From the NCBI GenBank assembly GCA_963522175.1, contig CAUQXC010000002.1, forward strand, positions 1 through 64,000: a DNA stretch of 64,000 nucleotides, read 5' to 3'. Positions 7,461 through 16,729 of the stretch are shown here, in pieces. The DNA comes from CAKAHY01 sp963522175. Its GTDB lineage: Bacteria > Bacillota > Clostridia > Lachnospirales > Lachnospiraceae. How positions within the stretch are numbered: the first letter of the stretch is position 1; each line of letters opens with the position of its first letter. The translations under genes were made by a program, and so were the position numbers. Below the pieces are notes generated by a model. The model saw only the letters and a list, made by a program, of their open reading frames with translations, was not told where the DNA came from and made no database searches.

Positions 7461-10108
7461 TGAGTAAATTAGTGTTGATAGACGGGCACTCAATCTTAAA
7501 CAGAGCTTTTTACGGGCTTCCCGTACTCAGTAATTCAAAAGGTATATATACAAATGCCGTATATGGCTTTTTAAATATAATGTTCAAAATTTTAGATGAG
7601 GAGCAGGCGGATTATCTGGCTGTTGCTTTTGATTTACCGAGTCCTACCTTCAGGCATTTGGAATATCCCGATTATAAAGGAACAAGAAAATCCATGCCCG
7701 AAGAATTAAGGCAACAGGTACCTCTTATGAAGGATGTACTTAAAAGCATGAATATTCCCATACTTACAAAAGAAGGCTTTGAAGCGGATGATATTCTGGG
7801 AACCATAGCAAAAAAATATGCTTCGTCGGATACGGAAGTTTCCGTAATATCGGGAGACAGGGATCTTTTGCAGCTTGCGGATACACATATTAAAATACGT
7901 ATCCCTAAAACAAGCAAGGGACAGACTGTTATAAAGGATTATTATCCGGATGATGTGAAAAATGAATACGGTGTAAGCCCTTTGGAATTTATTGATGTAA
8001 AGGCGCTTATGGGAGATGCCTCCGATAATATTCCCGGAGTACCGAGTATAGGTGAAAAAACCGCTACAAGCCTTATAAAAGAGTATCATTCTATAGAAAA
8101 TGCCTATACGGCTGCAAATGATATAAAGCCTGCAAGAGCAGCAAAGGCTTTGCTTGAAAACTACGATAAGGCGGTATTTTCAAAATTTCTGGCAACTATA
8201 AAGCTTGATGTCCCGCTTTCTGTAAGTCTTGACGAAATGCTTATCAATCAAATAGAAAACCGAAACAGCTATGAAATGATAAGCAATCTTGAGTTCAAGT
8301 CTTTGATGAAACGCTTTGATTTAAGTTCGGTTAAAAATGATTTGGAATTTGACTATGAGCATATTTTTGATATAAAAAAAATAAAGGCTTTGTTAAAGGA
8401 AGTAAAAGCTGAAAGTATAGTGGGGCTTGAACCTGTATACATTAAAGAGGAGAACTCCCGACCGGGTGACTTGGATAAAGTAAAAGCTCTTTCTTTTTGC
8501 ATGTCGGAAAATAAAAGCTATATAATTGAAGCCGACAGCAAAGCACTGCAAAGTTTCATAGAAGAGCTTTTTGATAAAAATATTCGCATCGCCACCTTTG
8601 ATTTAAAACAGATAATCAAGCATACGGGCATTGAAAACAATAATAATTTACATGATTTAAGCCTTATGGCATATTTACTCAATCCGCTCAAAGATACCTA
8701 TAATTCTCAGGATATAGCAAGAGATTATCTCGATATCAATACGGTTTCGCAAAGTGACCTTATAGGTAAAAAGGAGCTTGCAAAGGAACTGGACGATAAT
8801 GAGGATGTGAAGAAGTATACAGCGGGACTTTCAGTTATAGCAAGACAGGCTTATCCCCAAATATTATCAAAGCTTGGTGAGACAGGTATGCTTGAGCTTT
8901 ATGAAAATATAGAGCTTCCTTTGGTATATTCTCTTGCAAAAATGGAACTTGCCGGAATAGGTATAGATGCAAAAAAACTTGCCGAATACGGAAATGAACT
9001 CAGCAAAAGCATAGAAAAGCTGGAACAAAAAATATATAAGGAAAGCGGTGAAAAGTTCAATATAAATTCACCTAAACAGCTCGGAGAAGTCCTTTTTGAA
9101 AAGTTGGGCTTAAAAGGCGGTAAAAAGACGAAGACAGGATATTCTACGGCTGCCGATGTTCTTGAAAAGCTTGCTCCCGAATCACCTCTTGTGCGTTCCG
9201 TTCTTGAATACAGACAGCTAAGTAAGCTTAATTCCACCTATGCCCAAGGACTTAGTGCTTATATAGCAAAGGACGGAAGGATTCACGGAAACTTTAATCA
9301 GATGGTTACGGCTACGGGAAGAATATCGAGTACGGAGCCTAACTTACAAAATATTCCTATAAGAACAGATATAGGTTCAAGACTTCGCGATGTATTTATT
9401 CCGAGAGAAGGCTACAGCTTTGTGGATGCCGATTACTCACAGATAGAGCTTAGAGTTTTGGCTTCAATGTCCGAGGATGAAAAGCTTATAGAAAGCTATA
9501 AATCGGGTAAGGATATACATTCCATTACCGCATCTCAGGTATTTAACGTTCCTTTGAATGAGGTTACACATGAGCTCAGAAGAAATGCAAAAGCGGTAAA
9601 TTTCGGTGTTGTATACGGAATTTCGGCTTTCGGACTTTCCGAGGATTTAAGTATTTCAAGAAAAGAGGCTCTTGATTATATAAATAATTATTTTAAAACT
9701 TATCCCAAGGTAAAGGCATTTCTTGACAAACAGGTAAAGGATGCCAAGGAGAACGGCTTCGTAAAAACGATGTACGGGCGAATAAGACCCATACCGGAAA
9801 TCAAAAGCTCAAATTTCATGCAAAGAGCCTTCGGTGACAGGATAGCTATGAATTCACCTATACAGGGAAGTGCAGCCGATATAATGAAGCTTGCCATGAT
9901 AAAGGTGGATGAAAACCTGAAAAAATCCGCTTACGATGCAAGAATAGTTCTTCAGGTACATGATGAACTGTTGGTTGAGGTGGCGGACAAGGATAGGGAA
10001 GCTGTTAAAGTATTGGTTGAAGACAGTATGAGAAATGCTTCAGCTCTAAAGGTCAGCCTTGAGGTGGATGCACACATAGGTAAGACTTGGCTGTCTGCAA
10101 AGGAGTAA
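7460..10108 (+). CDS. polA: DNA polymerase I
   Basis: The 882-residue enzyme fills gaps and removes RNA primers in replication and repair. Residues 1-290 form the 5'-3' exonuclease, with the VLIDGHSILNRAFYG start and a SGDRDLLQL motif. About 300-480 is a 3'-5' exonuclease-like domain in which the first catalytic D-x-E is not seen (VGLEPVYI at that place), so proofreading is probably lost, as in many Firmicutes. The polymerase domain follows, with DADYSQIELR, RRNAKAVNFGVVYG and the VHDELLVE motif. The ATG at 7460 is chosen over an upstream one because AAGGAGG lies just before it and family members start MSKLVLIDG. It overlaps the preceding gene by one base. coaE follows within 3 bp. Confidence 0.97.
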   Translation: MSKLVLIDGHSILNRAFYGLPVLSNSKGIYTNAVYGFLNIMFKILDEEQADYLAVAFDLPSPTFRHLEYPDYKGTRKSMPEELRQQVPLMKDVLKSMNIPILTKEGFEADDILGTIAKKYASSDTEVSVISGDRDLLQLADTHIKIRIPKTSKGQTVIKDYYPDDVKNEYGVSPLEFIDVKALMGDASDNIPGVPSIGEKTATSLIKEYHSIENAYTAANDIKPARAAKALLENYDKAVFSKFLATIKLDVPLSVSLDEMLINQIENRNSYEMISNLEFKSLMKRFDLSSVKNDLEFDYEHIFDIKKIKALLKEVKAESIVGLEPVYIKEENSRPGDLDKVKALSFCMSENKSYIIEADSKALQSFIEELFDKNIRIATFDLKQIIKHTGIENNNNLHDLSLMAYLLNPLKDTYNSQDIARDYLDINTVSQSDLIGKKELAKELDDNEDVKKYTAGLSVIARQAYPQILSKLGETGMLELYENIELPLVYSLAKMELAGIGIDAKKLAEYGNELSKSIEKLEQKIYKESGEKFNINSPKQLGEVLFEKLGLKGGKKTKTGYSTAADVLEKLAPESPLVRSVLEYRQLSKLNSTYAQGLSAYIAKDGRIHGNFNQMVTATGRISSTEPNLQNIPIRTDIGSRLRDVFIPREGYSFVDADYSQIELRVLASMSEDEKLIESYKSGKDIHSITASQVFNVPLNEVTHELRRNAKAVNFGVVYGISAFGLSEDLSISRKEALDYINNYFKTYPKVKAFLDKQVKDAKENGFVKTMYGRIRPIPEIKSSNFMQRAFGDRIAMNSPIQGSAADIMKLAMIKVDENLKKSAYDARIVLQVHDELLVEVADKDREAVKVLVEDSMRNASALKVSLEVDAHIGKTWLSAKE

Positions 10109-10110
10109 GC

Positions 10111-10707
10111 ATGGTACTTGGAATTTTTGCCGGCGTAGGTTCGGGAAAATCACTGCTTCTTGAGATGCTTGCCGAATACGGCTTTAAGCTTATAGAGGCG
10201 GATAAGGTAGCTCACAAGCTATATAAGACAAATGATAAGTTAAAAGAAGCTTTAAAAGATAAATTCGGTACCTGCATACTTGATGAAAACGGAGATATAG
10301 ACAGAAAGGCTCTGTCAGAGCTTTTGTTTGCCGATTCAAAGCTTGTAGAGTTTATAAATTCTCTTGTTCACCCGCTTGTCTGGGCGGAAATCAAAAGAGA
10401 GGTTTACAGCTATGCTTCGGCAGACATAAATGTGGCTGTGGAAGCGGCAATTTTACCTTCGGAAGAAGATGCTGAAATTTATGATTATAAAATATTTCTC
10501 AAAACGGATAGCGAGCTTCGCTATAAAAGATTGAGGGAATCTCGTGCCTATTCGGATGACAGGATAAAAAATATAATCTCAAATCAGCCGGATACAAACC
10601 GATATGAAAGCTACTGTGATTTTATACTTTACAATAATTCGGATAAGGATGATTTGAGAAAAAATTTGGAACTTTTATTGGAGAAAATAAATGATGAGAA
10701 TGTTTAG
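10111..10707 (+). CDS. coaE: dephospho-CoA kinase
   Basis: CoaE phosphorylates dephospho-CoA at the 3' hydroxyl, the last step of coenzyme A synthesis, in the cytoplasm. The 198-residue product has the P-loop GVGSGKS at 8-14, the following IEADKVAHKLY motif, HPLVW, and the kinase lid region RYKRLRESRAYSDDRIK. Family members normally read GLTGGIGSGKS at the P-loop; here it is GIFAGVGSGKS, a mild variation. The ATG at 10111 follows AAGGAG; the longer frame from 10087 would overlap polA. polA-coaE is a frequent Firmicute pair. It overlaps walJ by 17 bp. Confidence 0.9.
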   Translation: MVLGIFAGVGSGKSLLLEMLAEYGFKLIEADKVAHKLYKTNDKLKEALKDKFGTCILDENGDIDRKALSELLFADSKLVEFINSLVHPLVWAEIKREVYSYASADINVAVEAAILPSEEDAEIYDYKIFLKTDSELRYKRLRESRAYSDDRIKNIISNQPDTNRYESYCDFILYNNSDKDDLRKNLELLLEKINDENV

Positions 10708-11491
10708 TATAGCAAGCGGAAGCAGCGGAAATTCAAGCTATATAGGAAGTGAGAATACCCATATTCTGGTTGATGTGGGTATTACGGCAAAGAGAATAGG
10801 AGAGGGACTTAACAAGGCAGACTTGGATATAAAAGATATAGATGCTATACTTATCACTCATGAGCATATAGATCATATCAGGGCTGTCGGAGTATTGGCA
10901 AGGAAATATGCCATACCTATGTATACCTCAAAGGGAACTATAGAAGGCATAAGGGCAAGCTCCTGCCTCGGAGATTTTGATTATGAGCTTTTGAATGAGT
11001 TGGAAGCGGATAAAGATTTCATGATAGGAGATATAGGTGTCAAAGCCTTTAATATAAATCATGATGCAAACGAGACTTTCGGTTACAGATTTTCGGGGAA
11101 GGGCAAAAACCTTGCCGTAGCAACGGATATAGGTTCTTATTCAGATTATACCTTGGAAAATCTAAGAAACCTTGATGCTCTTTTGATAGAAGCAAATCAT
11201 GATGTGAAAATGTTGGAAACCGGACCCTATACCTATGATTTAAAAAGGCGTATATTGGGAGATTTCGGACATCTTTCAAATGAAAACAGCGGAAGGCTTA
11301 TTTGCGGAATTTTAAATGATAAAATTAAGAGGATATATCTGGGGCATTTAAGCAGTGAAAACAACTATCCTGACCTTGCCCTTGCCTCCGTAAAATGTGA
11401 GATAGATATTTCGGATTGCAGCTATAAATCCAAGGATTTTAATATAGAGGTGGCACCGAAAAATGATATTTCCGGAATTGTTGAAATCTAA
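10691..11491 (+). CDS. walJ: MBL-fold metallohydrolase, WalJ/YycJ family
   Basis: The 266-residue protein is a metallo-beta-lactamase-fold enzyme with the dinuclear metal motif THEHIDH at 56-62, a further His in NINHDANE, DIGSYS, and DFGHLSNE near the C-terminus. The start MFSIASGSSGNSSYI is typical of the YycJ/WalJ group, reported as a 5'-3' exonuclease linked to mismatch repair in Bacillus. In Bacillus the gene sits with walRK; here it is the last gene of the polA-coaE operon, which agrees with a DNA repair role. The start overlaps the end of coaE and is preceded by GGAG. A hairpin terminator follows. Confidence 0.85.
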   Translation: MMRMFSIASGSSGNSSYIGSENTHILVDVGITAKRIGEGLNKADLDIKDIDAILITHEHIDHIRAVGVLARKYAIPMYTSKGTIEGIRASSCLGDFDYELLNELEADKDFMIGDIGVKAFNINHDANETFGYRFSGKGKNLAVATDIGSYSDYTLENLRNLDALLIEANHDVKMLETGPYTYDLKRRILGDFGHLSNENSGRLICGILNDKIKRIYLGHLSSENNYPDLALASVKCEIDISDCSYKSKDFNIEVAPKNDISGIVEI

Positions 11492-11534
11492 ATACCTGAA
11501 ATTATTGGAGTTAAAGAGTAATTTTAGCTGATAA

Positions 11535-11570
11535 AATAAGCCCGCACCGGTCAAACGGTATGGGCTTATT
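11535..11570. terminator. bidirectional terminator between walJ and the ccdA-tlpA fusion
   Basis: Bases 11535-11549 pair with 11556-11570 (13 of 15 pairs, six-base loop) and are flanked by AT-rich tracts on both sides, between two convergent genes. Confidence 0.75.
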
Positions 11571-11580
11571 CTATGTATTG

Positions 11581-12927
11581 TTATTTTACACTGTCCATAG
11601 TCTGCGTCACTATGCTTTCTATAGCGTGTGCATTCAAGGAACCTGTAACATATCCGAAAATATTTCCGTTTACATCTATCATGAAAGTGGTAGGATATGC
11701 ACGTATTCCGTATTGAGTGAACAAAACACCGGTTTCATCCATAACAACAGGATAATCATAAGAATTCTCTTTAAGAAAGGCGCTGATGCCTTCTATGTCC
11801 TGTTCATTTCCGAGATTTGGACCGGCAACTCCGAGTACAACAAGTTCATCGGCATTCTTGTTATATTTCTCATACAATGCCTGAATGTCCGGCATTTCGG
11901 CTCTGCATGGAGGGCACCATGTAGCCCAGAAGTTAAGAAATACGGTTTTTCCTTTATAATCGCTTAACTTATGAGTTTTTCCGTTTTGGTCGACCAAAGT
12001 AAAATCAGGTGCCGGCGTGAGAGCTTTTTTGTTTTCTTTGCTTTCATCGCTTCCCGCTTTCTCGGTCTCTTTTTTGCTTTCTTCCTTGCTTTCGGAAGCC
12101 TCACTTTTTTTAGCTTCCTTCGTTTCTTCAGCTTTCTTTGTTTCTTCCTTACTTTCCGCTGTTGTCTCCTCTTTATTTTCACTTATCTGCTGTGTACTGA
12201 TAGAAGACAGATAAGAGCTGATACCGTTCATGAAGCCGGTAGCCGTCATAATTCCCATTATTACCAAGAGACAGGCACCTGCTTTGACGGTATATTTTAC
12301 TATTCCCTGATGCTTTTTAAAGAAGCTGAGTACGGATGCCGTAAACATTCCTGTAAGCAGGAAAGGAATAACAAAGCCTAAAACATATACAAATATTAAA
12401 ATCACAGACTTAGCTGAAGTGGAAGATGAGCTTGCCATTAACAAAACACTGCTCATAGTAGGCCCTATGCAAGGGGTCCATGCGAAGCTGAAAGTAAATC
12501 CGAGTAAAAATGCGCTCAGAGGTCCCGCTCCCCACTTGCTTAAATCGAGATTAAACCTTCTTTCCGTTTCAAGTGCCTTATCTTTTCCGAATATTCCGAA
12601 TTGATATAAGCCGAAAAGTATCATTATTATACCGCTTATTCTTGAAAAAAGAAGCTGGTTAGTACTGAAGAACTTTCCTAAAGCCGTAAATCCGAAGCCC
12701 AGTATAAAAAAGGTCAGGCTTATGCCCAGAACAAAACAAAGTGTGTGAAAAAATATTTTTCCTTTCGGATATATAATGTTTCCGTTTTCGTCAACAGATT
12801 TTGCTCCGCCCGAAAAATAGCTTATATATAAGGGTAATAACGGAAGAACACATGGTGAAAAAAAGCTCAACAAGCCCTGTAAGAAAACCGTAAAAACAGG
12901 GATGCTTGTATTTAAATGTAGTTGCAT
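11581..12927 (-). CDS. CcdA-like membrane thiol transporter fused to a TlpA/ResA-like thioredoxin
   Basis: This 448-residue fusion moves electrons across the membrane to an outer thioredoxin domain, probably to reduce extracytoplasmic disulfides. Residues 1-235 are the CcdA/DsbD core with about six membrane segments and the redox cysteines FSPCVLP and WTPCIGP. About 240-300 is a low-complexity linker of Glu, Lys and Ser. The rest is a thioredoxin fold with the active site WCPPC (Trp337, Cys338, Cys341) and the cis-Pro motif YPTT. The ATG at 12927 is preferred because GAGGAG lies seven bases before it; an upstream ATG overlaps that box. These are normally separate genes, so the fusion fixes the partnership. 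Substrates cannot be told. Confidence 0.88.
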   Translation of the reverse strand: MQLHLNTSIPVFTVFLQGLLSFFSPCVLPLLPLYISYFSGGAKSVDENGNIIYPKGKIFFHTLCFVLGISLTFFILGFGFTALGKFFSTNQLLFSRISGIIMILFGLYQFGIFGKDKALETERRFNLDLSKWGAGPLSAFLLGFTFSFAWTPCIGPTMSSVLLMASSSSTSAKSVILIFVYVLGFVIPFLLTGMFTASVLSFFKKHQGIVKYTVKAGACLLVIMGIMTATGFMNGISSYLSSISTQQISENKEETTAESKEETKKAEETKEAKKSEASESKEESKKETEKAGSDESKENKKALTPAPDFTLVDQNGKTHKLSDYKGKTVFLNFWATWCPPCRAEMPDIQALYEKYNKNADELVVLGVAGPNLGNEQDIEGISAFLKENSYDYPVVMDETGVLFTQYGIRAYPTTFMIDVNGNIFGYVTGSLNAHAIESIVTQTMDSVK

Positions 12928-12962
12928 ATTGTATCTCCTCATTTTTTATTTGTTATTTCTAA

Positions 12963-14216
12963 CTAGACAATTATGACATTATATATCAGATTTTGCAAGC
13001 TTTCTTTGTGTTTATAATAATAAATACTATTATAGATTTTATCAGCATATTTGTTATGATTATAAAGATTGAGACTTAAATCATCAAGTTTCTTCTTTGC
13101 ATCCCTCTCTTTACTTATTATCGGAACGCTTGAGCCGAGCTTCAAAATATTAAGCACTTCTATATCCAGCTGCCTGAAACCTAAAAGCTTTGCGTAGCTG
13201 CAGGCTTCATTTTTATATTTGTTAAAATCTTCCTTCTTTATATCAAGCAAAATATGAGTAAATGCTCTTGAAATTCTTGTATAGGTATATTGTTTACTTT
13301 TTAAAAGCCCCACAAGCTCCCCATAAGTTGATGTATATTCATAATATTTTGCTATTCTGTTTGCAAGACCGGCACTTATATCAAGATAAATGTCAAAATT
13401 TTTCTTCTCAAAAATGTGCCTGTCTATTATTCCCGCCAGCATTTGCAAGGAGTAGTCGCTTGACATGGGATTCAAATAATACAACATATCAAATACCGAT
13501 TTTGGAAGTGTTTCTTCCAGTTTTGAAAAATCTTTGCTTTTATTATATTTTAACAGTATTTCTTTCCTTATTGCAGTTGCCGAGGAGGGACCGACAGCAT
13601 TAAGAATACTGTTATTGTAATTATCGTCGGTTCGTCTTACTATAACAGGCTTTAGTCCGGAATTAAGCTTCTTTATAGCTTTTATATACTCTATGCCGAG
13701 GATATTATTGGGACTTGCCAGAATTTTTTTAAGCCTTTTTATACTTATATTGACCGATTCTTCCAAAACCTCCAAAAGAGCCTTTTCTCTTGCCAAAGGA
13801 AAGCTGTCACCTTGAATAAGGTATTTATTTAAGCTTACTTTGAATTCTTTTTTTTCCTCCGTGAGTATTTCCGATATGAAAGACAGCTCTTCAAGGCTTG
13901 CATCTTCAACTCCGAAAGACAGGTAATCGACCCCGAGTTTTGTAAAAAAATCAACTCCGTAGAGGGCAAAGCTTTCAGCACTTGAGGTTGAGAAATATAC
14001 CGGCATTTCAAATACCGCACAGGCTCCGTTATCAAGAGCCATTCTTGCCCTGTCATAGGAAGAGTATATACTTGCCTCGCCTCTTTGCACAAAGTTACCG
14101 CTTATCAGGCATACTACAAAGTCTGCTCCCGAAAGTTCTTTGGCTCTCTCAATCTGATATTTATGTCCGTTATGAAACGGATTGTATTCCGCAATTATTC
14201 CAAGTATTTTTTTCAC
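12963..14216 (-). CDS. tmcAL: tRNA(Met) cytidine acetate ligase (TmcAL, YlbM family)
   Basis: TmcAL uses acetate and ATP to form N4-acetylcytidine at the wobble base of elongator tRNA(Met). The product is 417 residues from a GTG start, giving the family N-terminus VKKILGIIAEYNPFHNGH, with the nucleotidyltransferase HxGH motif in HNGH. Later motifs SGNFVQRGE and NNILGIEYI also fit. The frame stays open upstream to an ATG at 14327, but that extension is hydrophobic, is not found in the family as known, and would cover the pta promoter region, so it is rejected. The neighbouring pta-ackA makes and uses acetyl phosphate and acetate, so this acetate-dependent enzyme sits beside acetate metabolism. 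Confidence 0.87.
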   Translation of the reverse strand: MKKILGIIAEYNPFHNGHKYQIERAKELSGADFVVCLISGNFVQRGEASIYSSYDRARMALDNGACAVFEMPVYFSTSSAESFALYGVDFFTKLGVDYLSFGVEDASLEELSFISEILTEEKKEFKVSLNKYLIQGDSFPLAREKALLEVLEESVNISIKRLKKILASPNNILGIEYIKAIKKLNSGLKPVIVRRTDDNYNNSILNAVGPSSATAIRKEILLKYNKSKDFSKLEETLPKSVFDMLYYLNPMSSDYSLQMLAGIIDRHIFEKKNFDIYLDISAGLANRIAKYYEYTSTYGELVGLLKSKQYTYTRISRAFTHILLDIKKEDFNKYKNEACSYAKLLGFRQLDIEVLNILKLGSSVPIISKERDAKKKLDDLSLNLYNHNKYADKIYNSIYYYKHKESLQNLIYNVIIV

Positions 14217-14319
14217 TGCTAAATTCCGTCCTTTATTTGTAATATTCACAAGGGATTTTATCAATATGTATATCACTGCCGCAAAATAGGATAAAAAATA
14301 AATAAAATTTAAAAATCCC

Positions 14320-14349
14320 TTGTACAATCTATAGTAAATATACTATAAT
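14320..14349 (+). promoter_or_regulatory. possible promoter for pta-ackA
   Basis: A perfect TATAAT (14344-14349) has a poor -35 element, TTGTAC (14320-14325), 18 bp upstream. It lies about 60 bp before the pta start. A TTGACA at about 14376 has no -10 element in range before the RBS. Confidence 0.4.
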
Positions 14350-14410
14350 TAAAGCAATATGTCATTAAATATAGCTTGACAATATACTAATTTTTGAAAG
14401 GAGCATTACT

Positions 14411-15409
14411 ATGGGAGTAATGGACAGTATCAAAGCCAGAGCCAAGGCTGCAAATAAGACAATTGTCTTGCCCGAGTCAATGGACAGAAGAACTTTTCAG
14501 GCGGCTGAGCAAATACTTAAAGAAGGACTGGCAAATCTTATAATAATAGGTACGCCGGAGGAAGTTGCAAAAAATTCCGAAGGGCTTGATATATTAAAAG
14601 CAACGATAGTCAATCCACACACTTATGAAAAAACAAAGCTGTATGAAGATCTTTTTGTGGAACTTAGAAAAGCGAAGGGAATGACTCACGAGGAGGCAAG
14701 AAAGATAATACTAAGCGATTATGCCTACTATGCCTGTCTTATGATTAAAAACGGAGATGCCGACGGTATGGTAAGCGGTGCCTGCCATTCTACCGCGGAC
14801 ACTTTAAGACCGAGTTTGCAGATTATAAAAACAAAACCGGGAACAAAGCTTGTATCCGCATTTTTCCTTATGGAAGTTCCTAACTGTGAGTACGGTGAAA
14901 ACGGAACCTTTGTTTTTGCAGATTGCGGACTTGAGCAAAATCCGGATCCGGAAAAGCTTGCTTCCATAGCTCTTTCATCCGCTGAAAGCTTCAAGCTTCT
15001 TGTAGGAAAGGAGCCTAAGGTTGCAATGCTCAGCCATTCATCAAAAGGAAGTGCAAAGCATGCCGATGTTGATAAGGTTGTTGAGGCTACAAGACTTGCA
15101 AAGGAAATGGCTCCGGGTCTCAGTCTTGACGGAGAGCTGCAGCTTGATGCGGCAATAGTTCCGGAGATAGGAGCTTCAAAAGCACCGGATTCAAAGGTTG
15201 CGGGACAGGCAAATGTTTTGGTATTCCCGGATCTTGATGCCGGAAATATAGGTTATAAGCTCGTTCAAAGACTTGCAAGGGCGGATGCCTACGGACCTAT
15301 GTGTCAGGGTATAGCAAGTCCCGTAAACGATCTTTCAAGGGGATGCTCATGGCAGGATATAGTCGGTGTTGTTGCGATCACTGCCGTTCAATGTGTAGCA
15401 AATGAATAA
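14411..15409 (+). CDS. pta: phosphate acetyltransferase
   Basis: Pta converts acetyl-CoA and phosphate to acetyl phosphate and CoA. The 332-residue length is that of the short, catalytic-domain-only Pta of Firmicutes. Motifs include IVLPESMDRRTFQAAE near the start, DADGMVSGACHSTADT, LSHSSKGSAKHADVDKV and VLVFPDLDAGNIGYKLVQR. The start follows GAAAGGAG. ackA begins 54 bp downstream, so the pair forms the fermentative route from acetyl-CoA to acetate that yields ATP. Confidence 0.96.
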   Translation: MGVMDSIKARAKAANKTIVLPESMDRRTFQAAEQILKEGLANLIIIGTPEEVAKNSEGLDILKATIVNPHTYEKTKLYEDLFVELRKAKGMTHEEARKIILSDYAYYACLMIKNGDADGMVSGACHSTADTLRPSLQIIKTKPGTKLVSAFFLMEVPNCEYGENGTFVFADCGLEQNPDPEKLASIALSSAESFKLLVGKEPKVAMLSHSSKGSAKHADVDKVVEATRLAKEMAPGLSLDGELQLDAAIVPEIGASKAPDSKVAGQANVLVFPDLDAGNIGYKLVQRLARADAYGPMCQGIASPVNDLSRGCSWQDIVGVVAITAVQCVANE

Positions 15410-15463
15410 CTATATTCATTTTAAGTTTCAAGTATAAAAAGTATAAAGGGAGGGTAACTAATA

Positions 15464-16660
15464 ATGAAAATTTTAGTTATTAACTGCGGTAGTTCATCGC
15501 TTAAGTATCAGCTCATAGATATGGAAAATGAACAATTATTGGCAAAGGGATTGTGCGAGCGTATTTATATTGAAGGCTCAAAACTCACTCATCAAGCAAT
15601 AGGCAAAGAAAAATATGTGATTGAAAAAGATATGCCGACTCATACGGTTGCCATTGAACTTGTTTTGGAAGCCCTTACCGATAAAAAACACGGTGTAATT
15701 TCAAATATAGATGAAATTTCAGCTGTGGGACACAGAGTACTCCATGCCGGAATGAAATATTCCGATTCCGTAATAATAACAGAAGACGTAAAGAATGTTA
15801 TAAGAGAATGCTTTGATCTCGGACCTCTTCATAACCCTGCAAACCTTATGGGTATCGAAGCTGTTGAGGCGGCTATACCGGGAGTTCCTAATGTAGCTGT
15901 GTTTGATACCGCATTCGGAATGAATATGCCGGAGAAGGCTTATACCTATGCTATTCCGCACAAATATTTGGAAGAGTATTCTATTCGTAGATACGGCTTC
16001 CACGGCACAAGCCACATGTTTGTTTCCGGAGAAGCTATAAAGTTTGCAAACCTTGACCCTGAAACCGCAAGAGTTATAGTTTGTCACCTCGGTAACGGTG
16101 CAAGCATCTCCGCTTCAATAGGCGGAAAATGTATCGACTCTTCCATGGGCTTTACCCCCCTTGAAGGTCTCATAATGGGAACACGTTCAGGAGATATAGA
16201 TCCTGCCGTTGTACAGTTTATATGTAACAAAGAAAATAAAACGGTTGATGAGGTTGTGGAAATTTTGAACAAGAAGTCCGGTGTTCTCGGAATGTCAAAC
16301 GGTATTTCTTCCGACTTCAGAGATATAGAAAATGCTGCAGCCGAGGGAAATCATCTTGCAAAGGTTGCTTTGGAAGCTTTCAGATACAGAGTTATTAAGT
16401 ATGTGGGTGCCTACATTGCGGCTATGGGCGGTGTAGATGCTATCTGCTTTACAGGCGGAGTAGGTGAAAATGACAAAGAGACAAGAAAAGTTGTTTCCGA
16501 GCCGTTTGCCTTCTTCGGTGTAAAAATTGATGATGAACTCAACAATGTAAGAGGCGAAAAGAGAATCATCTCTAAGCCGGATTCAAGCGTAAAGCTTATT
16601 CTTTTACCTACAAACGAAGAACTTGCGATTGCAAGAGAGACAAAAAGATTGATAGGTTAA
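15464..16660 (+). CDS. ackA: acetate kinase
   Basis: AckA transfers the phosphate of acetyl phosphate to ADP, giving acetate and ATP; with pta it is the main energy-yielding end of fermentation. The 398 residues match the family length. Diagnostic motifs are the start KILVINCGSSSLKYQL, RYGFHGTSHMFV, CHLGNGASISA, TPLEGLIMGTRSGDIDP and FTGGVGEND, which make up the ASKHA-fold ATP and acetate sites. The start follows GGGAGGG. No hairpin follows; the rpmF promoter begins within ten bases of the stop. Confidence 0.97.
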   Translation: MKILVINCGSSSLKYQLIDMENEQLLAKGLCERIYIEGSKLTHQAIGKEKYVIEKDMPTHTVAIELVLEALTDKKHGVISNIDEISAVGHRVLHAGMKYSDSVIITEDVKNVIRECFDLGPLHNPANLMGIEAVEAAIPGVPNVAVFDTAFGMNMPEKAYTYAIPHKYLEEYSIRRYGFHGTSHMFVSGEAIKFANLDPETARVIVCHLGNGASISASIGGKCIDSSMGFTPLEGLIMGTRSGDIDPAVVQFICNKENKTVDEVVEILNKKSGVLGMSNGISSDFRDIENAAAEGNHLAKVALEAFRYRVIKYVGAYIAAMGGVDAICFTGGVGENDKETRKVVSEPFAFFGVKIDDELNNVRGEKRIISKPDSSVKLILLPTNEELAIARETKRLIG

Positions 16661-16668
16661 AAATCTTG

Positions 16669-16697
16669 TTGACAAACATGACCTTGATGTGTATACT
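16669..16697 (+). promoter_or_regulatory. strong sigma-A promoter for rpmF
   Basis: A perfect TTGACA (16669-16674) and TATACT (16692-16697) are separated by exactly 17 bp. Transcription would start near 16704, giving a short leader before rpmF. Confidence 0.8.
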
Positions 16698-16729
16698 TAT
16701 CTAGGTTATGGACGTAAGGAGGTGTTTTC

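Noticed and set aside
11964..12381. Overlapping open frames on both strands inside the ccdA-tlpA linker
   Set aside because: They arise from the low-complexity Glu/Lys/Ser linker; no RBS and no family features.
14217..14327. Longer N-terminus for tmcAL from an upstream ATG
   Set aside because: It would add a hydrophobic segment not known in the family and overlap the pta promoter region; the GTG start gives the expected N-terminus.
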